Of a DNA stretch of 5,609 bases, positions 1 through 5,609 are shown one piece after another. Position numbers and translations under genes: made by a program. The notes beneath the pieces are model-generated. The model worked only from the letters and a program-made list of their open reading frames with translations, searched no databases and had not been told where the DNA came from. Position 1 is the first letter of the stretch. Each line of letters starts with the position of its first letter. The stretch is from Bacillota bacterium (lineage in GTDB: Bacteria > Bacillota > Negativicutes > Veillonellales > Negativicoccaceae): positions 1 to 5,609 of the forward strand of contig JAEZZT010000045.1 of NCBI GenBank assembly GCA_023418435.1, read 5' to 3'.

Positions 1-379
1 TGGTTTAGGTAGCGGTTTGGGCAAAACCTCCGGTCGTGGTACGAAAGGTTTGTATTCCCGTAGTGGCGGTAGCGTACGCCCCGGTTTTGAAGGCGGTCAG
101 ATGCCATTGTATCGTCGTCTGCCGAAACGTGGTTTTACGAATATTTTCGCCAACGAATATGCAGAGGTCAATGTATCCCAACTGAACCGTTTTGAAAACG
201 GGGATGTCGTGGATCCCGTTACCCTGATTGAAAAAGGTATTTTGAAAAATGTCCGTGACGGCATCCGAATTCTCGGCAACGGTACCCTCGAAAAATCCGT
301 GACTGTAAAAGCTCATGGATTCACCAAGAGCGCACAGGATAAGATTGAAGCGGCCGGTGGCAAGATCGAGGTGATCTGA
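1..379 (+). CDS. rplO: 50S ribosomal protein L15 (uL15), 5'-truncated
   Basis: This is the C-terminal part of ribosomal protein L15, a 23S rRNA-binding protein of the large subunit that joins late in assembly. The reading frame is already open at base 2 and runs to a TGA at 377-379, giving 125 visible residues. The family is usually about 145 residues, so about 20 N-terminal residues lie upstream of the window. The visible sequence opens with the glycine-rich segment [13 protein letters not shown], which binds rRNA in an extended form. It continues with [20 protein letters not shown], the family's hallmark. The globular C-terminal domain ends in the conserved [13 protein letters not shown] at base 17 falls inside the conserved glycine-rich segment and is not the start. 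The stop codon overlaps the secY ATG by one base. The identification is secure; only the true start is unseen. Confidence 0.97.
   Translation, partial: GLGSGLGKTSGRGTKGLYSRSGGSVRPGFEGGQMPLYRRLPKRGFTNIFANEYAEVNVSQLNRFENGDVVDPVTLIEKGILKNVRDGIRILGNGTLEKSVTVKAHGFTKSAQDKIEAAGGKIEVI
368..376 (+). promoter_or_regulatory. secY ribosome binding site inside the rplO end
   Basis: GAGGTGATC matches nine consecutive bases of the sequence complementary to the 16S rRNA 3' end (AGGAGGTGATC). GAGG ends seven bases before the secY ATG at 379. The same bases are the last three sense codons of rplO (Glu-Val-Ile). The site decides the secY start and suggests translational coupling, because ribosomes finishing L15 cover and then vacate it. 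Function is inferred from position and complementarity. Confidence 0.8.
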
Positions 380-1640
380 TGCTCGAAAAGCTTTCGAACA
401 TATTTCAAGTCACTGAATTACGCAATCGGGTTGCATATACTTTACTGATGTTCGTCGTGTTCCGAGCCGGGATTCATATCCCGGTACCGGGAGTCGACTC
501 TTCAGTGATTGAACATTTATTTGCCAGCGGCAGTTTGTTCGGATTCTTGGACTTGTTTGCCGGTGGCGCCCTGAGTAAATTTTCCATCTTTGCGATGAGT
601 ATTACTCCGTACATCAACGCTTCCATTATTATGCAGCTGTTGACGGCGGTGGTACCGACGTTTGAAGAATGGAAAAAGGATGGTCAGGACGGGTACAAAA
701 AGATCCAGAAAGTCACTCGTTACGGGACCGTCTTGCTCGGTTTCATTCAGGCCTTCGGGATGGCGTATGGCTTGCGTGCCAACCATGCCTTGGTCGACAA
801 CAGTTATTTTTCAGTGTTGATGATTGCGATCACTCTGACGGCAGGAACCTGTTTCCTGATGTGGTTGGGTGAGCAAATCACTGAAAAAGGAGTAGGTAAT
901 GGGATTTCGCTCATTATCTTTGCAGGTATCGTCGCTCGTATGCCGCATGGCATTCAGGTGATCGCCGAATACTTGCGTACGGGAACGATCAATTTGTTCC
1001 AAGCCGGATTGTTTGCCTTGATTGCAGTTGTTATGGTGGTCATCGTAGTGGCGGTTACCCAAGGCGCACGTAAGATTCCGGTACAGTACTCCAAACGTGT
1101 GGTCGGACGGAAAATGTATGGCGGTCATTCCTCGCATTTGCCGTTGAAGGTAAACCAAGCAGGGGTTATTCCGATCATCTTTGCTTCGTCGATTTTGATG
1201 TTGCCGATCACGTTGGCACAATTCGTCAATGTCGCATGGGTGAAACAAGTAGCGGCTCTGTTTACTTGGGGAACGGTATTGAATACGGTATTGTATGCGA
1301 TACTGATTATATTCTTTACCTATTTCTACACAGCGATTTCGGTAAATATTACGGATATTGCTGATCAAATGAAGAAATACGGTGGTTTTATTCCGGGGAT
1401 TCGTCCGGGCAAACCCACTGCAGATTATTTGGATCGCGTATTGACCCGCATTACTTTGGCCGGTGCATTCTTCCTCGCTTTCGTAGCGATTTTGCCGAAC
1501 ATCATCGGTAATGTCACCGGAATTCAAGGGGTATACTTCGGCGGTACGGCACTGCTGATCGTCGTAGGGGTTGCCTTGGATACCATGAAACAAGTGGAGT
1601 CCATGATGATTACGCGACATTATGAAGGTTTCATGAAGTA

Positions 1641-1641
<1 letters not shown>
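379..1641 (+). CDS. secY: Preprotein translocase subunit SecY
   Basis: SecY is the channel-forming subunit of the SecYEG translocon in the cytoplasmic membrane. It exports unfolded preproteins with SecA and inserts membrane proteins from the ribosome. At 420 residues it has the normal Firmicutes length. Ten hydrophobic segments can be picked out, at roughly residues 17-35, 70-92, 117-133, 145-163, 175-190, 206-228, 262-282, 299-320, 358-376 and 385-403. The plug region follows TM1 (LFGFLDLFAGGALSKF, about 53-68), and SITPYINASIIMQL marks TM2. The C4 cytoplasmic loop (RKIPVQYSKR, 231-240) and the C5 loop with PGIRPG (339-344) form the SecA and ribosome docking surface. Arg342 there matches the functionally critical Arg357 of E. 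coli. The ATG overlaps the rplO stop by one base and has an embedded ribosome binding site. Nothing is missing. I saw no sign of an accessory SecY2, since this copy sits in the ribosomal operon. Confidence 0.99.
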
Positions 1642-2304
<663 letters not shown>

Positions 2305-2305
2305 C

Positions 2306-3058
2306 ATGGTCATTCTGCGTTCTCGGCGAGAGATTGAACGTATAGCGAGCGCCGGTCATGTGGCAGCAGCTACATTGTCTCTTTTGGCCAAGCATGTAGC
2401 TCCGGGGATCAGTACTTTGGAGCTGGATGAATTGGCCGAAGATTTCATTCGAAGTCAAGGAGCCGTCCCTGCTTGCAAGGGGTACTACGGATTCCCGGCT
2501 TCGGTATGTATCTCAGTCAATGAAGGTGTAGTCCATGGTATCCCTTCGGCACATCACAAGTTGCGTGATGGTGATATCGTCAGTCTGGATCTAGTGGTAC
2601 AAAAAGATGGATTTATGGGCGATACTGCTATTACCGTGCCGGTAGGGGAGATCGATGAAGCCAGCCGTCAACTTTTAGAAGTAACGGAGCAAGCCCTTTA
2701 CCAAGGGATTGCCGCTGCTGTTGTAGGCAATCACATTGGAGATATAGGTCATGCCGTGCAAAGTTATGTGCGACCGTATCGCTATGGGGTAGTCATGGAA
2801 TATGTCGGTCATGGAATCGGCACTGAAATGCATGCGGAACCGGAGGTACCGAATTACGGAAAACCCGGTGAAGGACTGCGTCTAGAGGCAGGAATGGTAA
2901 TTTGTATTGAACCGATGATCAATATGGGGAAGGCCCAAACGAAGACCTTGAAAGATGGTTGGACAGTGATCACGGCAGATCGTAAGCGCTCGGCGCATTT
3001 TGAGCATACGGTCGCGATCACGGAAGATGGTCCACTCATTTTGACGGAGCGGTCATGA
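2306..3058 (+). CDS. map: Type I methionine aminopeptidase
   Basis: This cytosolic metalloenzyme removes the initiator methionine from nascent proteins whose second residue is small, after deformylation. At 250 residues it is a short type Ia enzyme: the pita-bread fold without the N-terminal zinc or SH3-binding extension. All five metal ligands of the family are visible: Asp95 (SLDLVV), Asp106 (GDTAIT), His169 (GHGIG), Glu202 (IEPM) and Glu233 (HFEHTVAIT). The substrate-contacting His78 (VVHGIP) and His176 (MHAEP) are also present. The ATG lies one base after the adk TAA. Its only ribosome binding signal is a modest GAAGG at 2295-2299 inside the last adk codons, so expression probably depends on coupling to adk (inference). 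The TGA overlaps the next gene by four bases. Nothing suggests an inactive paralogue. Confidence 0.99.
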   Translation: MVILRSRREIERIASAGHVAAATLSLLAKHVAPGISTLELDELAEDFIRSQGAVPACKGYYGFPASVCISVNEGVVHGIPSAHHKLRDGDIVSLDLVVQKDGFMGDTAITVPVGEIDEASRQLLEVTEQALYQGIAAAVVGNHIGDIGHAVQSYVRPYRYGVVMEYVGHGIGTEMHAEPEVPNYGKPGEGLRLEAGMVICIEPMINMGKAQTKTLKDGWTVITADRKRSAHFEHTVAITEDGPLILTERS

Positions 3059-3345
3059 TGACAGCAAAGTCAATCGAGCTCGGCAGTGTTGTCCTCATGA
3101 CAGCGGGGCGTGAAAGTGGCCAATACTTTATCGTAGTGGATCGGTCGCCGGGATATATTTTGGCGGCAGATGGTCGCAAGCGTACCGTGCAACACCCCAA
3201 AAGGAAGAACATTCGGCATGTACAATACATTCAGGCAAAGCCGACTGTCTTAGAAGCGGCATGTATGGAAAACAGACCGTTCCGTGACGAAGAAATTCGC
3301 GCAGCAATCACCCAAGCGCAAACAGGCAAAAGGAGGCTCCGATGA
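3055..3345 (+). CDS. KOW-domain RNA-binding protein (L14e-like, YbzG-type)
   Basis: This is a 96-residue basic protein, with 18 Lys/Arg against 9 Asp/Glu. The N-terminal half reads as one KOW-type beta-barrel. It has [21 protein letters not shown] at about 8-28, a turn at [13 protein letters not shown] (31-43), then a [12 protein letters not shown] tail (48-59). This pattern resembles the bacterial KOW proteins related to eukaryotic and archaeal L14e/L6e/L27e. A gene of this kind (ybzG in Bacillus subtilis) occupies the same place between map and infA. Such proteins are thought to bind RNA or the ribosome, but I know of no established role. The start is ambiguous: ATG at 3055 overlaps the map TGA by four bases, and ATG at 3058 overlaps it by one. 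A GGAG at 3046-3049 lies five or eight bases upstream, respectively. The second half, rich in charged residues, has no motif that I recognise. The family call is fairly firm and the function is unknown. Confidence 0.85.
   Translation: MMTAKSIELGSVVLMTAGRESGQYFIVVDRSPGYILAADGRKRTVQHPKRKNIRHVQYIQAKPTVLEAACMENRPFRDEEIRAAITQAQTGKRRLR
3331..3336 (+). promoter_or_regulatory. infA ribosome binding site written as tandem AGG codons
   Basis: AGGAGG ends five bases before the infA ATG at 3342. It is also in frame as two consecutive AGG arginine codons of the upstream KOW gene, whose protein ends RRLR. It selects the infA start and lies wholly within the upstream coding sequence. Confidence 0.8.
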
Positions 3346-3560
3346 GCAAGGAAGATGTCATTGAAGTAGAGGGCAAAGTCTTAGAAGCGTTGCCGAATGC
3401 GATGTTCAAAGTCAAGTTGGAAAATGGGCATATCGTCCTGGCACATGTGTCGGGAAAAATGCGAATGAACTTTATTCGTATTCTTCCGGGAGACCGAGTG
3501 ACCATGGAGTTGACCCCTTATGATTTGAACCGCGGTCGCATTACCTATCGTTTCAAGTAA
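3342..3560 (+). CDS. infA: Translation initiation factor IF-1
   Basis: IF-1 binds the A site of the 30S subunit and works with IF-2 and IF-3 to select the start codon and initiator tRNA. At 72 residues it has exactly the expected length and consists of a single S1-like OB fold. Diagnostic segments are [20 protein letters not shown] (5-24), [16 protein letters not shown] (26-41) and [10 protein letters not shown] (44-53). It ends SPY-like with [16 protein letters not shown] (57-72). The basic loop around Lys39-Arg41 and Arg64-Arg66 matches the rRNA-contacting surface of the family. The ATG overlaps the preceding TGA by four bases (ATGA), and the AGGAGG five bases upstream is well placed. It is followed after 22 bases by rpmJ, the standard Firmicutes order. 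Confidence 0.99.
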   Translation: MSKEDVIEVEGKVLEALPNAMFKVKLENGHIVLAHVSGKMRMNFIRILPGDRVTMELTPYDLNRGRITYRFK

Positions 3561-3570
3561 GCCCCATAGA

Positions 3571-3576
3571 AGGAGG
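3571..3576 (+). promoter_or_regulatory. rpmJ ribosome binding site
   Basis: AGGAGG sits six bases before the ATG at 3583, in the 22-base infA-rpmJ gap. It supports translation of the very short rpmJ frame, which automatic gene calling could overlook. Confidence 0.8.
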
Positions 3577-3582
3577 TTTCAA

Positions 3583-3696
3583 ATGAAAGTAAGACCGTCC
3601 GTAAAGAAGATTTGCGACAAATGTAAGATTATCAAACGCCATGGTCGCGTGATGGTAATCTGTGAAAATCCGAAACATAAACAAAGACAAGGTTAA
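3583..3696 (+). CDS. rpmJ: 50S ribosomal protein L36 (bL36), zinc-ribbon form
   Basis: L36 is the smallest large-subunit protein; it binds 23S rRNA near the GTPase-associated region and stabilises its fold. The frame starts at ATG 3583 and ends at TAA 3694-3696, giving 37 residues, the standard length for the form without an insertion. It begins [15 protein letters not shown] and ends [11 protein letters not shown]. The zinc ligands Cys11, Cys14, Cys27 and His32 are all present, so this is the zinc-binding (C+) version, not the zinc-independent paralogue used under zinc starvation. That choice is known in the family; whether this genome also carries a C- copy cannot be seen here. A consensus ribosome binding site and the infA-rpmJ-rpsM neighbourhood confirm the call. 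Confidence 0.98.
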   Translation: MKVRPSVKKICDKCKIIKRHGRVMVICENPKHKQRQG

Positions 3697-3716
3697 GAAT
3701 AGGAGGTGGAGAGTAG

Positions 3717-4082
3717 ATGGCACGTATAGCCGGTGTAGACTTACCCCGTGATAAGCGCGTTGAGATTGGCTTGACATACATTTATGGTATTGGCCTCACT
3801 CTTTCCAAAGAAATTTTGGAGACAACCGGAGTTAATCCGGACACCCGCGTTCGCGATTTGACGGAAGATGAAGTAGCCAAATTGCGTGAAGCGCTGGACA
3901 ACTATAAAGTAGAAGGTGATCTTCGTCGTGAAGAATCCCTCAATATTAAGCGTTTAATTGAAATCAATTCGTATCGCGGTCGTCGTCATCGTGCAGGATT
4001 GCCTGTACGCGGACAACGTACCAAGACGAATGCTCGTACGCGCAAAGGTCCGAAGAAGACCATTGCCGGTAAGAAAAAATAA
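3717..4082 (+). CDS. rpsM: 30S ribosomal protein S13 (uS13)
   Basis: S13 sits in the head of the small subunit. It forms intersubunit bridges to the large subunit and contacts P-site tRNA through its C-terminal tail. The 121-residue length is typical. It starts [20 protein letters not shown], followed by the helix-hairpin-helix TYIYGIG (20-26). Next come the central [18 protein letters not shown] (85-102) and the basic tail [18 protein letters not shown]. The ATG is preceded by AGGAGGTG at 3701-3708; the ten bases from AGGAGG to ATG are slightly more than in the other genes. The gene lies 20 bases after rpmJ and 21 before rpsK, marking the start of the alpha-operon block. No truncation or insertion is visible. 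Confidence 0.99.
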   Translation: MARIAGVDLPRDKRVEIGLTYIYGIGLTLSKEILETTGVNPDTRVRDLTEDEVAKLREALDNYKVEGDLRREESLNIKRLIEINSYRGRRHRAGLPVRGQRTKTNARTRKGPKKTIAGKKK

Positions 4083-4086
4083 GGCT

Positions 4087-4096
4087 AAAGGAGGGG
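4087..4096 (+). promoter_or_regulatory. rpsK ribosome binding site that decides a TTG start
   Basis: AAAGGAGGGG contains a full AGGAGG (4089-4094) ending nine bases before TTG at 4104. No ATG or GTG lies in frame near the expected N-terminus of S11, so this site is what selects the TTG. Confidence 0.85.
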
Positions 4097-4103
4097 ACTG
4101 AAG

Positions 4104-4490
4104 TTGGCTAAAAAAGTAAGAACCAGAAGAAAAGAGAAAAAGCATGTAGAGTCCGGTGCGGCTCACATTCGTTCGACATTCAACAACACGATCGTCACGA
4201 TTACTGATACAAACGGCAACACCCTTTCCTGGGCATCTGCCGGTGGTCTCGGCTTCCGTGGCTCTCGCAAGAGCACTCCTTTTGCCGCTCAAATGGCAGC
4301 TGAACAAGCAGCTAAAGCAGCAATGGATATGGGATTGCGCGAAGTAGAAGTATATGTTAAAGGACCGGGAGCAGGTCGTGAAGCGGCTATCCGCGCTTTG
4401 CAAGCTGCAGGCCTTGACGTAAATATGATTAAGGACGTCACACCGATTCCTCACAATGGTTGCCGCCCGCCAAAGCGCAGACGCGTATAA
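4104..4490 (+). CDS. rpsK: 30S ribosomal protein S11 (uS11), TTG start
   Basis: S11 lies on the platform of the small subunit, contacts 16S rRNA near the E site and pairs with S7 around the mRNA exit. The product is 128 residues, the usual length. The N-terminus is very basic ([18 protein letters not shown]) and is followed by [19 protein letters not shown] (20-38). Next come [20 protein letters not shown] (42-61) and [19 protein letters not shown] (86-104). It ends [18 protein letters not shown], the family signature. The start codon is TTG at 4104. The first in-frame ATG encodes residue 64, far inside the conserved fold, and the strong ribosome binding site points to the TTG. The gene follows rpsM by 21 bases. 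It is followed directly by rpoA, without rpsD. Confidence 0.98.
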   Translation: MAKKVRTRRKEKKHVESGAAHIRSTFNNTIVTITDTNGNTLSWASAGGLGFRGSRKSTPFAAQMAAEQAAKAAMDMGLREVEVYVKGPGAGREAAIRALQAAGLDVNMIKDVTPIPHNGCRPPKRRRV

Positions 4491-4491
4491 T
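4486..4491 (+). promoter_or_regulatory. Possible -10 hexamer upstream of rpoA (weak)
   Basis: A perfect TATAAT spans the last rpsK codon, the TAA stop and the first spacer base, 45 bases before the rpoA ATG. At 17 bases spacing the -35 position reads CCGCCC, which is no match. The nearest candidate, TTGCCG at 4460-4465, would need a 20-base spacer. There is no TG extended -10 motif. A real promoter here would give rpoA a short leader of roughly 35-40 bases. The hexamer may simply follow from a Val-stop coding sequence, so confidence is low. Confidence 0.2.
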
Positions 4492-4518
4492 ACTTGGCTG
4501 TGGTATTTATTGGTGAAT

Positions 4519-4527
4519 AGGAGGAGG
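4519..4527 (+). promoter_or_regulatory. rpoA ribosome binding site with tandem AGG
   Basis: AGGAGGAGG lies in the rpsK-rpoA spacer and can pair with the 16S 3' end in two registers, leaving eight or eleven bases to the ATG at 4536. It is among the strongest sites in the window. It supports independent initiation on rpoA, consistent with the longest intergenic gap here. Confidence 0.8.
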
Positions 4528-4535
4528 TTTCCCGC

Positions 4536-5519
4536 ATGATAGAAGAAAAGAATTTTGACATTGAAACGGTAGAATTGTCGGAAGACGGACGTTACGGGAA
4601 ATTTGTTTGCGAACCGTTGGATCGTGGCTATGGAATTACATTGGGCAATAGTTTGCGCCGTGTGCTTCTGTCCTCGCTGGACGGTGTCGCTATCACCTCG
4701 ATTCAAATTGATGGCGTACTGCATGAATTTTCCACGATTCCCGGAGTTCGGGAAGACGTGACGGATATCATCCTAAACCTCAAAAAAATATGTTTTAAAG
4801 CGTACCCGGAGGCTGAACTTCCTCTGGAAATCATTGTGGACATCGACAAGGCGGGCGATTTTACCGCAAAACATATTGAAGTACCTTCCGAATTGGAAAT
4901 ACTCAATAAAGATTTGCATATCGCTCACTTGGACTCCAGTGCTCATATCCGCATGAAGTTGGTTGTGGATAGGGGAATGGGGTATGTGCCCGCAACCAAA
5001 AATAAACGAGCTGACGATGCCATCGGTGTGATTCCCATCGACTCCATTTTCTCGCCGATTTTGCGAGCCAACTATCGTGTTGAAGATACGCGTGTCGGCA
5101 ATGAAATGGATTACGACAAAATGACGTTGGAAGTGACCACCGACGGCTCCATCGGCGCAGCGGATGCGGTTGCCAAATCAGCCACTATTTTGGTGCTTTA
5201 TCTACGCAAGTTCCAAGAGATCGCAACGGACAATACGTTCATTTCCGTCGGAAATAATGCCGATGTGGAAGAAAACGGTAGCGGTGGCGAACCGGAGCCG
5301 GACCTGACATCCATACGGATCGAAGAGCTGGAACTGTCCGTACGTGCATTCAACTGCTTGAAACGCGCCAATATCAATACATTGGCAGATCTCGTAGAAA
5401 AAAGTGAAGACGATTTGACAAAAGTACGCAACTTAGGCAAAAAGTCGATAGAAGAAATTAAGCAACGACTGACTGAATTTGAAAGTCGCGGCTTGGCATT
5501 ACGAATGAAAGACGAATAA
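4536..5519 (+). CDS. rpoA: DNA-directed RNA polymerase subunit alpha
   Basis: Alpha dimerises to nucleate RNA polymerase assembly and binds promoter UP elements and activators through its C-terminal domain. At 327 residues it is full length. The N-terminal domain (about 1-230) shows EPLDRGYGITLGNSLRRVLL (26-45), the dimer and beta-binding core, then SIQIDGVLHEFSTIPGVRED (55-74). It also has RADDAIGVIPIDSIFSPI (158-175) and NYRVEDTRVG (179-188). A flexible linker rich in Gly, Glu and Pro covers about 240-256. The C-terminal domain (about 258-320) keeps the DNA-contacting residues: Arg270, Asn273, Cys274, Gly301, Lys303 and Ser304. These match E. coli Arg265, Asn268, Cys269, Gly296, Lys298 and Ser299. 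UP-element recognition is therefore expected (inference). It follows rpsK by 45 bases and precedes rplQ by 14, the Bacillus-like rpsK-rpoA-rplQ order. Confidence 0.99.
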   Translation: MIEEKNFDIETVELSEDGRYGKFVCEPLDRGYGITLGNSLRRVLLSSLDGVAITSIQIDGVLHEFSTIPGVREDVTDIILNLKKICFKAYPEAELPLEIIVDIDKAGDFTAKHIEVPSELEILNKDLHIAHLDSSAHIRMKLVVDRGMGYVPATKNKRADDAIGVIPIDSIFSPILRANYRVEDTRVGNEMDYDKMTLEVTTDGSIGAADAVAKSATILVLYLRKFQEIATDNTFISVGNNADVEENGSGGEPEPDLTSIRIEELELSVRAFNCLKRANINTLADLVEKSEDDLTKVRNLGKKSIEEIKQRLTEFESRGLALRMKDE

Positions 5520-5520
5520 G

Positions 5521-5526
5521 AGGAGG
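5521..5526 (+). promoter_or_regulatory. rplQ ribosome binding site
   Basis: AGGAGG ends seven bases before the ATG at 5534, in the 14-base rpoA-rplQ gap. It fixes the start of the truncated last gene. Confidence 0.8.
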
Positions 5527-5533
5527 AACGACA

Positions 5534-5609
5534 ATGACCTTGAGAAAATTAGGACGCAATACCGGCGCTCGCCGTGCCTTGTTGCGCAGCATGGTTACAT
5601 CCCTTCTCC
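5534..5609 (+). CDS. rplQ: 50S ribosomal protein L17 (bL17), 3'-truncated
   Basis: Only the first 25 codons are present; the gene runs off the window end. The visible start, MTLRKLGRNTGARRALLRSM, then VTSLL, matches the L17 N-terminus, where a basic K-L-G-R turn is followed by a helix with x-R-x-A-x-L/F-R. L17 is a large-subunit protein near the peptide exit tunnel rim and is the standard last gene of the alpha operon after rpoA. The identification rests on this short stretch plus position. The full protein would be expected to be about 110-130 residues. Confidence 0.93.
   Translation, partial: MTLRKLGRNTGARRALLRSMVTSLL

Noticed and set aside
17..379. L15 starting at the TTG at base 17
   Set aside because: The same frame is open upstream to the window edge and encodes the conserved GLGSG that precedes it. 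The TTG is an internal Leu codon and the gene is simply truncated by the window.
1308..1313. TATATT -10-like hexamer inside secY
   Set aside because: Nearby -35-like TTGTAT and TTGAAT are at unusable distances (11 and about 23 bases), and AT-rich hexamers are expected in codons for membrane residues.
811..1620. A 269-codon open frame on the minus strand inside secY
   Set aside because: It is wholly opposite the secY membrane segments. The product is rich in His, Arg, Asn and Gln with no domain, as expected from the reverse complement of hydrophobic codons. I take it as a shadow.
3954..4724. A 256-codon open frame on the minus strand across rpsM, rpsK and rpoA
   Set aside because: It lies opposite three conserved ribosomal and polymerase genes. 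Its product is a low-complexity mix of Arg, Ser, Thr, Cys and Phe typical of antisense codon shadows, and it has no recognisable domain. It spans two gene junctions.
5520..5533. A terminator at the end of the window or in any intergenic gap
   Set aside because: None of the gaps (1 to 45 bases) holds a GC-rich inverted repeat followed by a T run; the genes read on into rplQ.

Overview
This window is a stretch of a Firmicutes-type ribosomal protein operon: the end of the spc block joined to the alpha block. Every gene is on the + strand, in the order rplO (5'-truncated), secY, adk, map, a small KOW-domain gene, infA, rpmJ, rpsM, rpsK, rpoA, rplQ (3'-truncated). The host is very probably a low- to mid-GC Gram-positive bacterium. 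The evidence is the secY-adk-map-(KOW)-infA-rpmJ order, strong AGGAGG ribosome binding sites, a zinc-lid adenylate kinase of Bacillus type (Cys130, Cys133, Cys150, Asp153), and Bacillus-like IF1, S11 and alpha sequences. The base composition looks close to half GC by eye. I cannot separate Bacilli-like lineages from Negativicutes or other Firmicutes from this window alone.

Layout: bases 1-1641 hold the tail of L15 and the complete SecY translocon channel, overlapping by one base. Bases 1654-3345 hold adenylate kinase, methionine aminopeptidase and the KOW protein, separated by one base or overlapping by four. Bases 3342-3696 hold IF1 and the 37-residue L36. Bases 3717-4490 hold S13 and S11, and S11 starts with TTG. 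After a 45-base spacer, the largest in the window, comes rpoA (4536-5519), followed by the first 25 codons of L17. The gene rpsD, which sits between rpsK and rpoA in many bacteria, is absent here.

The genes fit co-transcription as one unit. All gaps are 45 bases or shorter, several junctions overlap, and I see no hairpin-plus-T-run terminator. Together they supply ribosome parts (L15, L36, S13, S11, L17), translation initiation (IF1), N-terminal Met removal (Map), membrane protein export (SecY), adenylate balance (Adk) and the RNA polymerase assembly subunit (alpha).

I looked for a novel system on both strands and did not find one. The window is conserved housekeeping sequence. The items worth a second look are small: an uncharacterised KOW protein, a TTG start on rpsK, a perfect -10-like hexamer across the rpsK stop, and ribosome binding sites written into the last codons of upstream genes.
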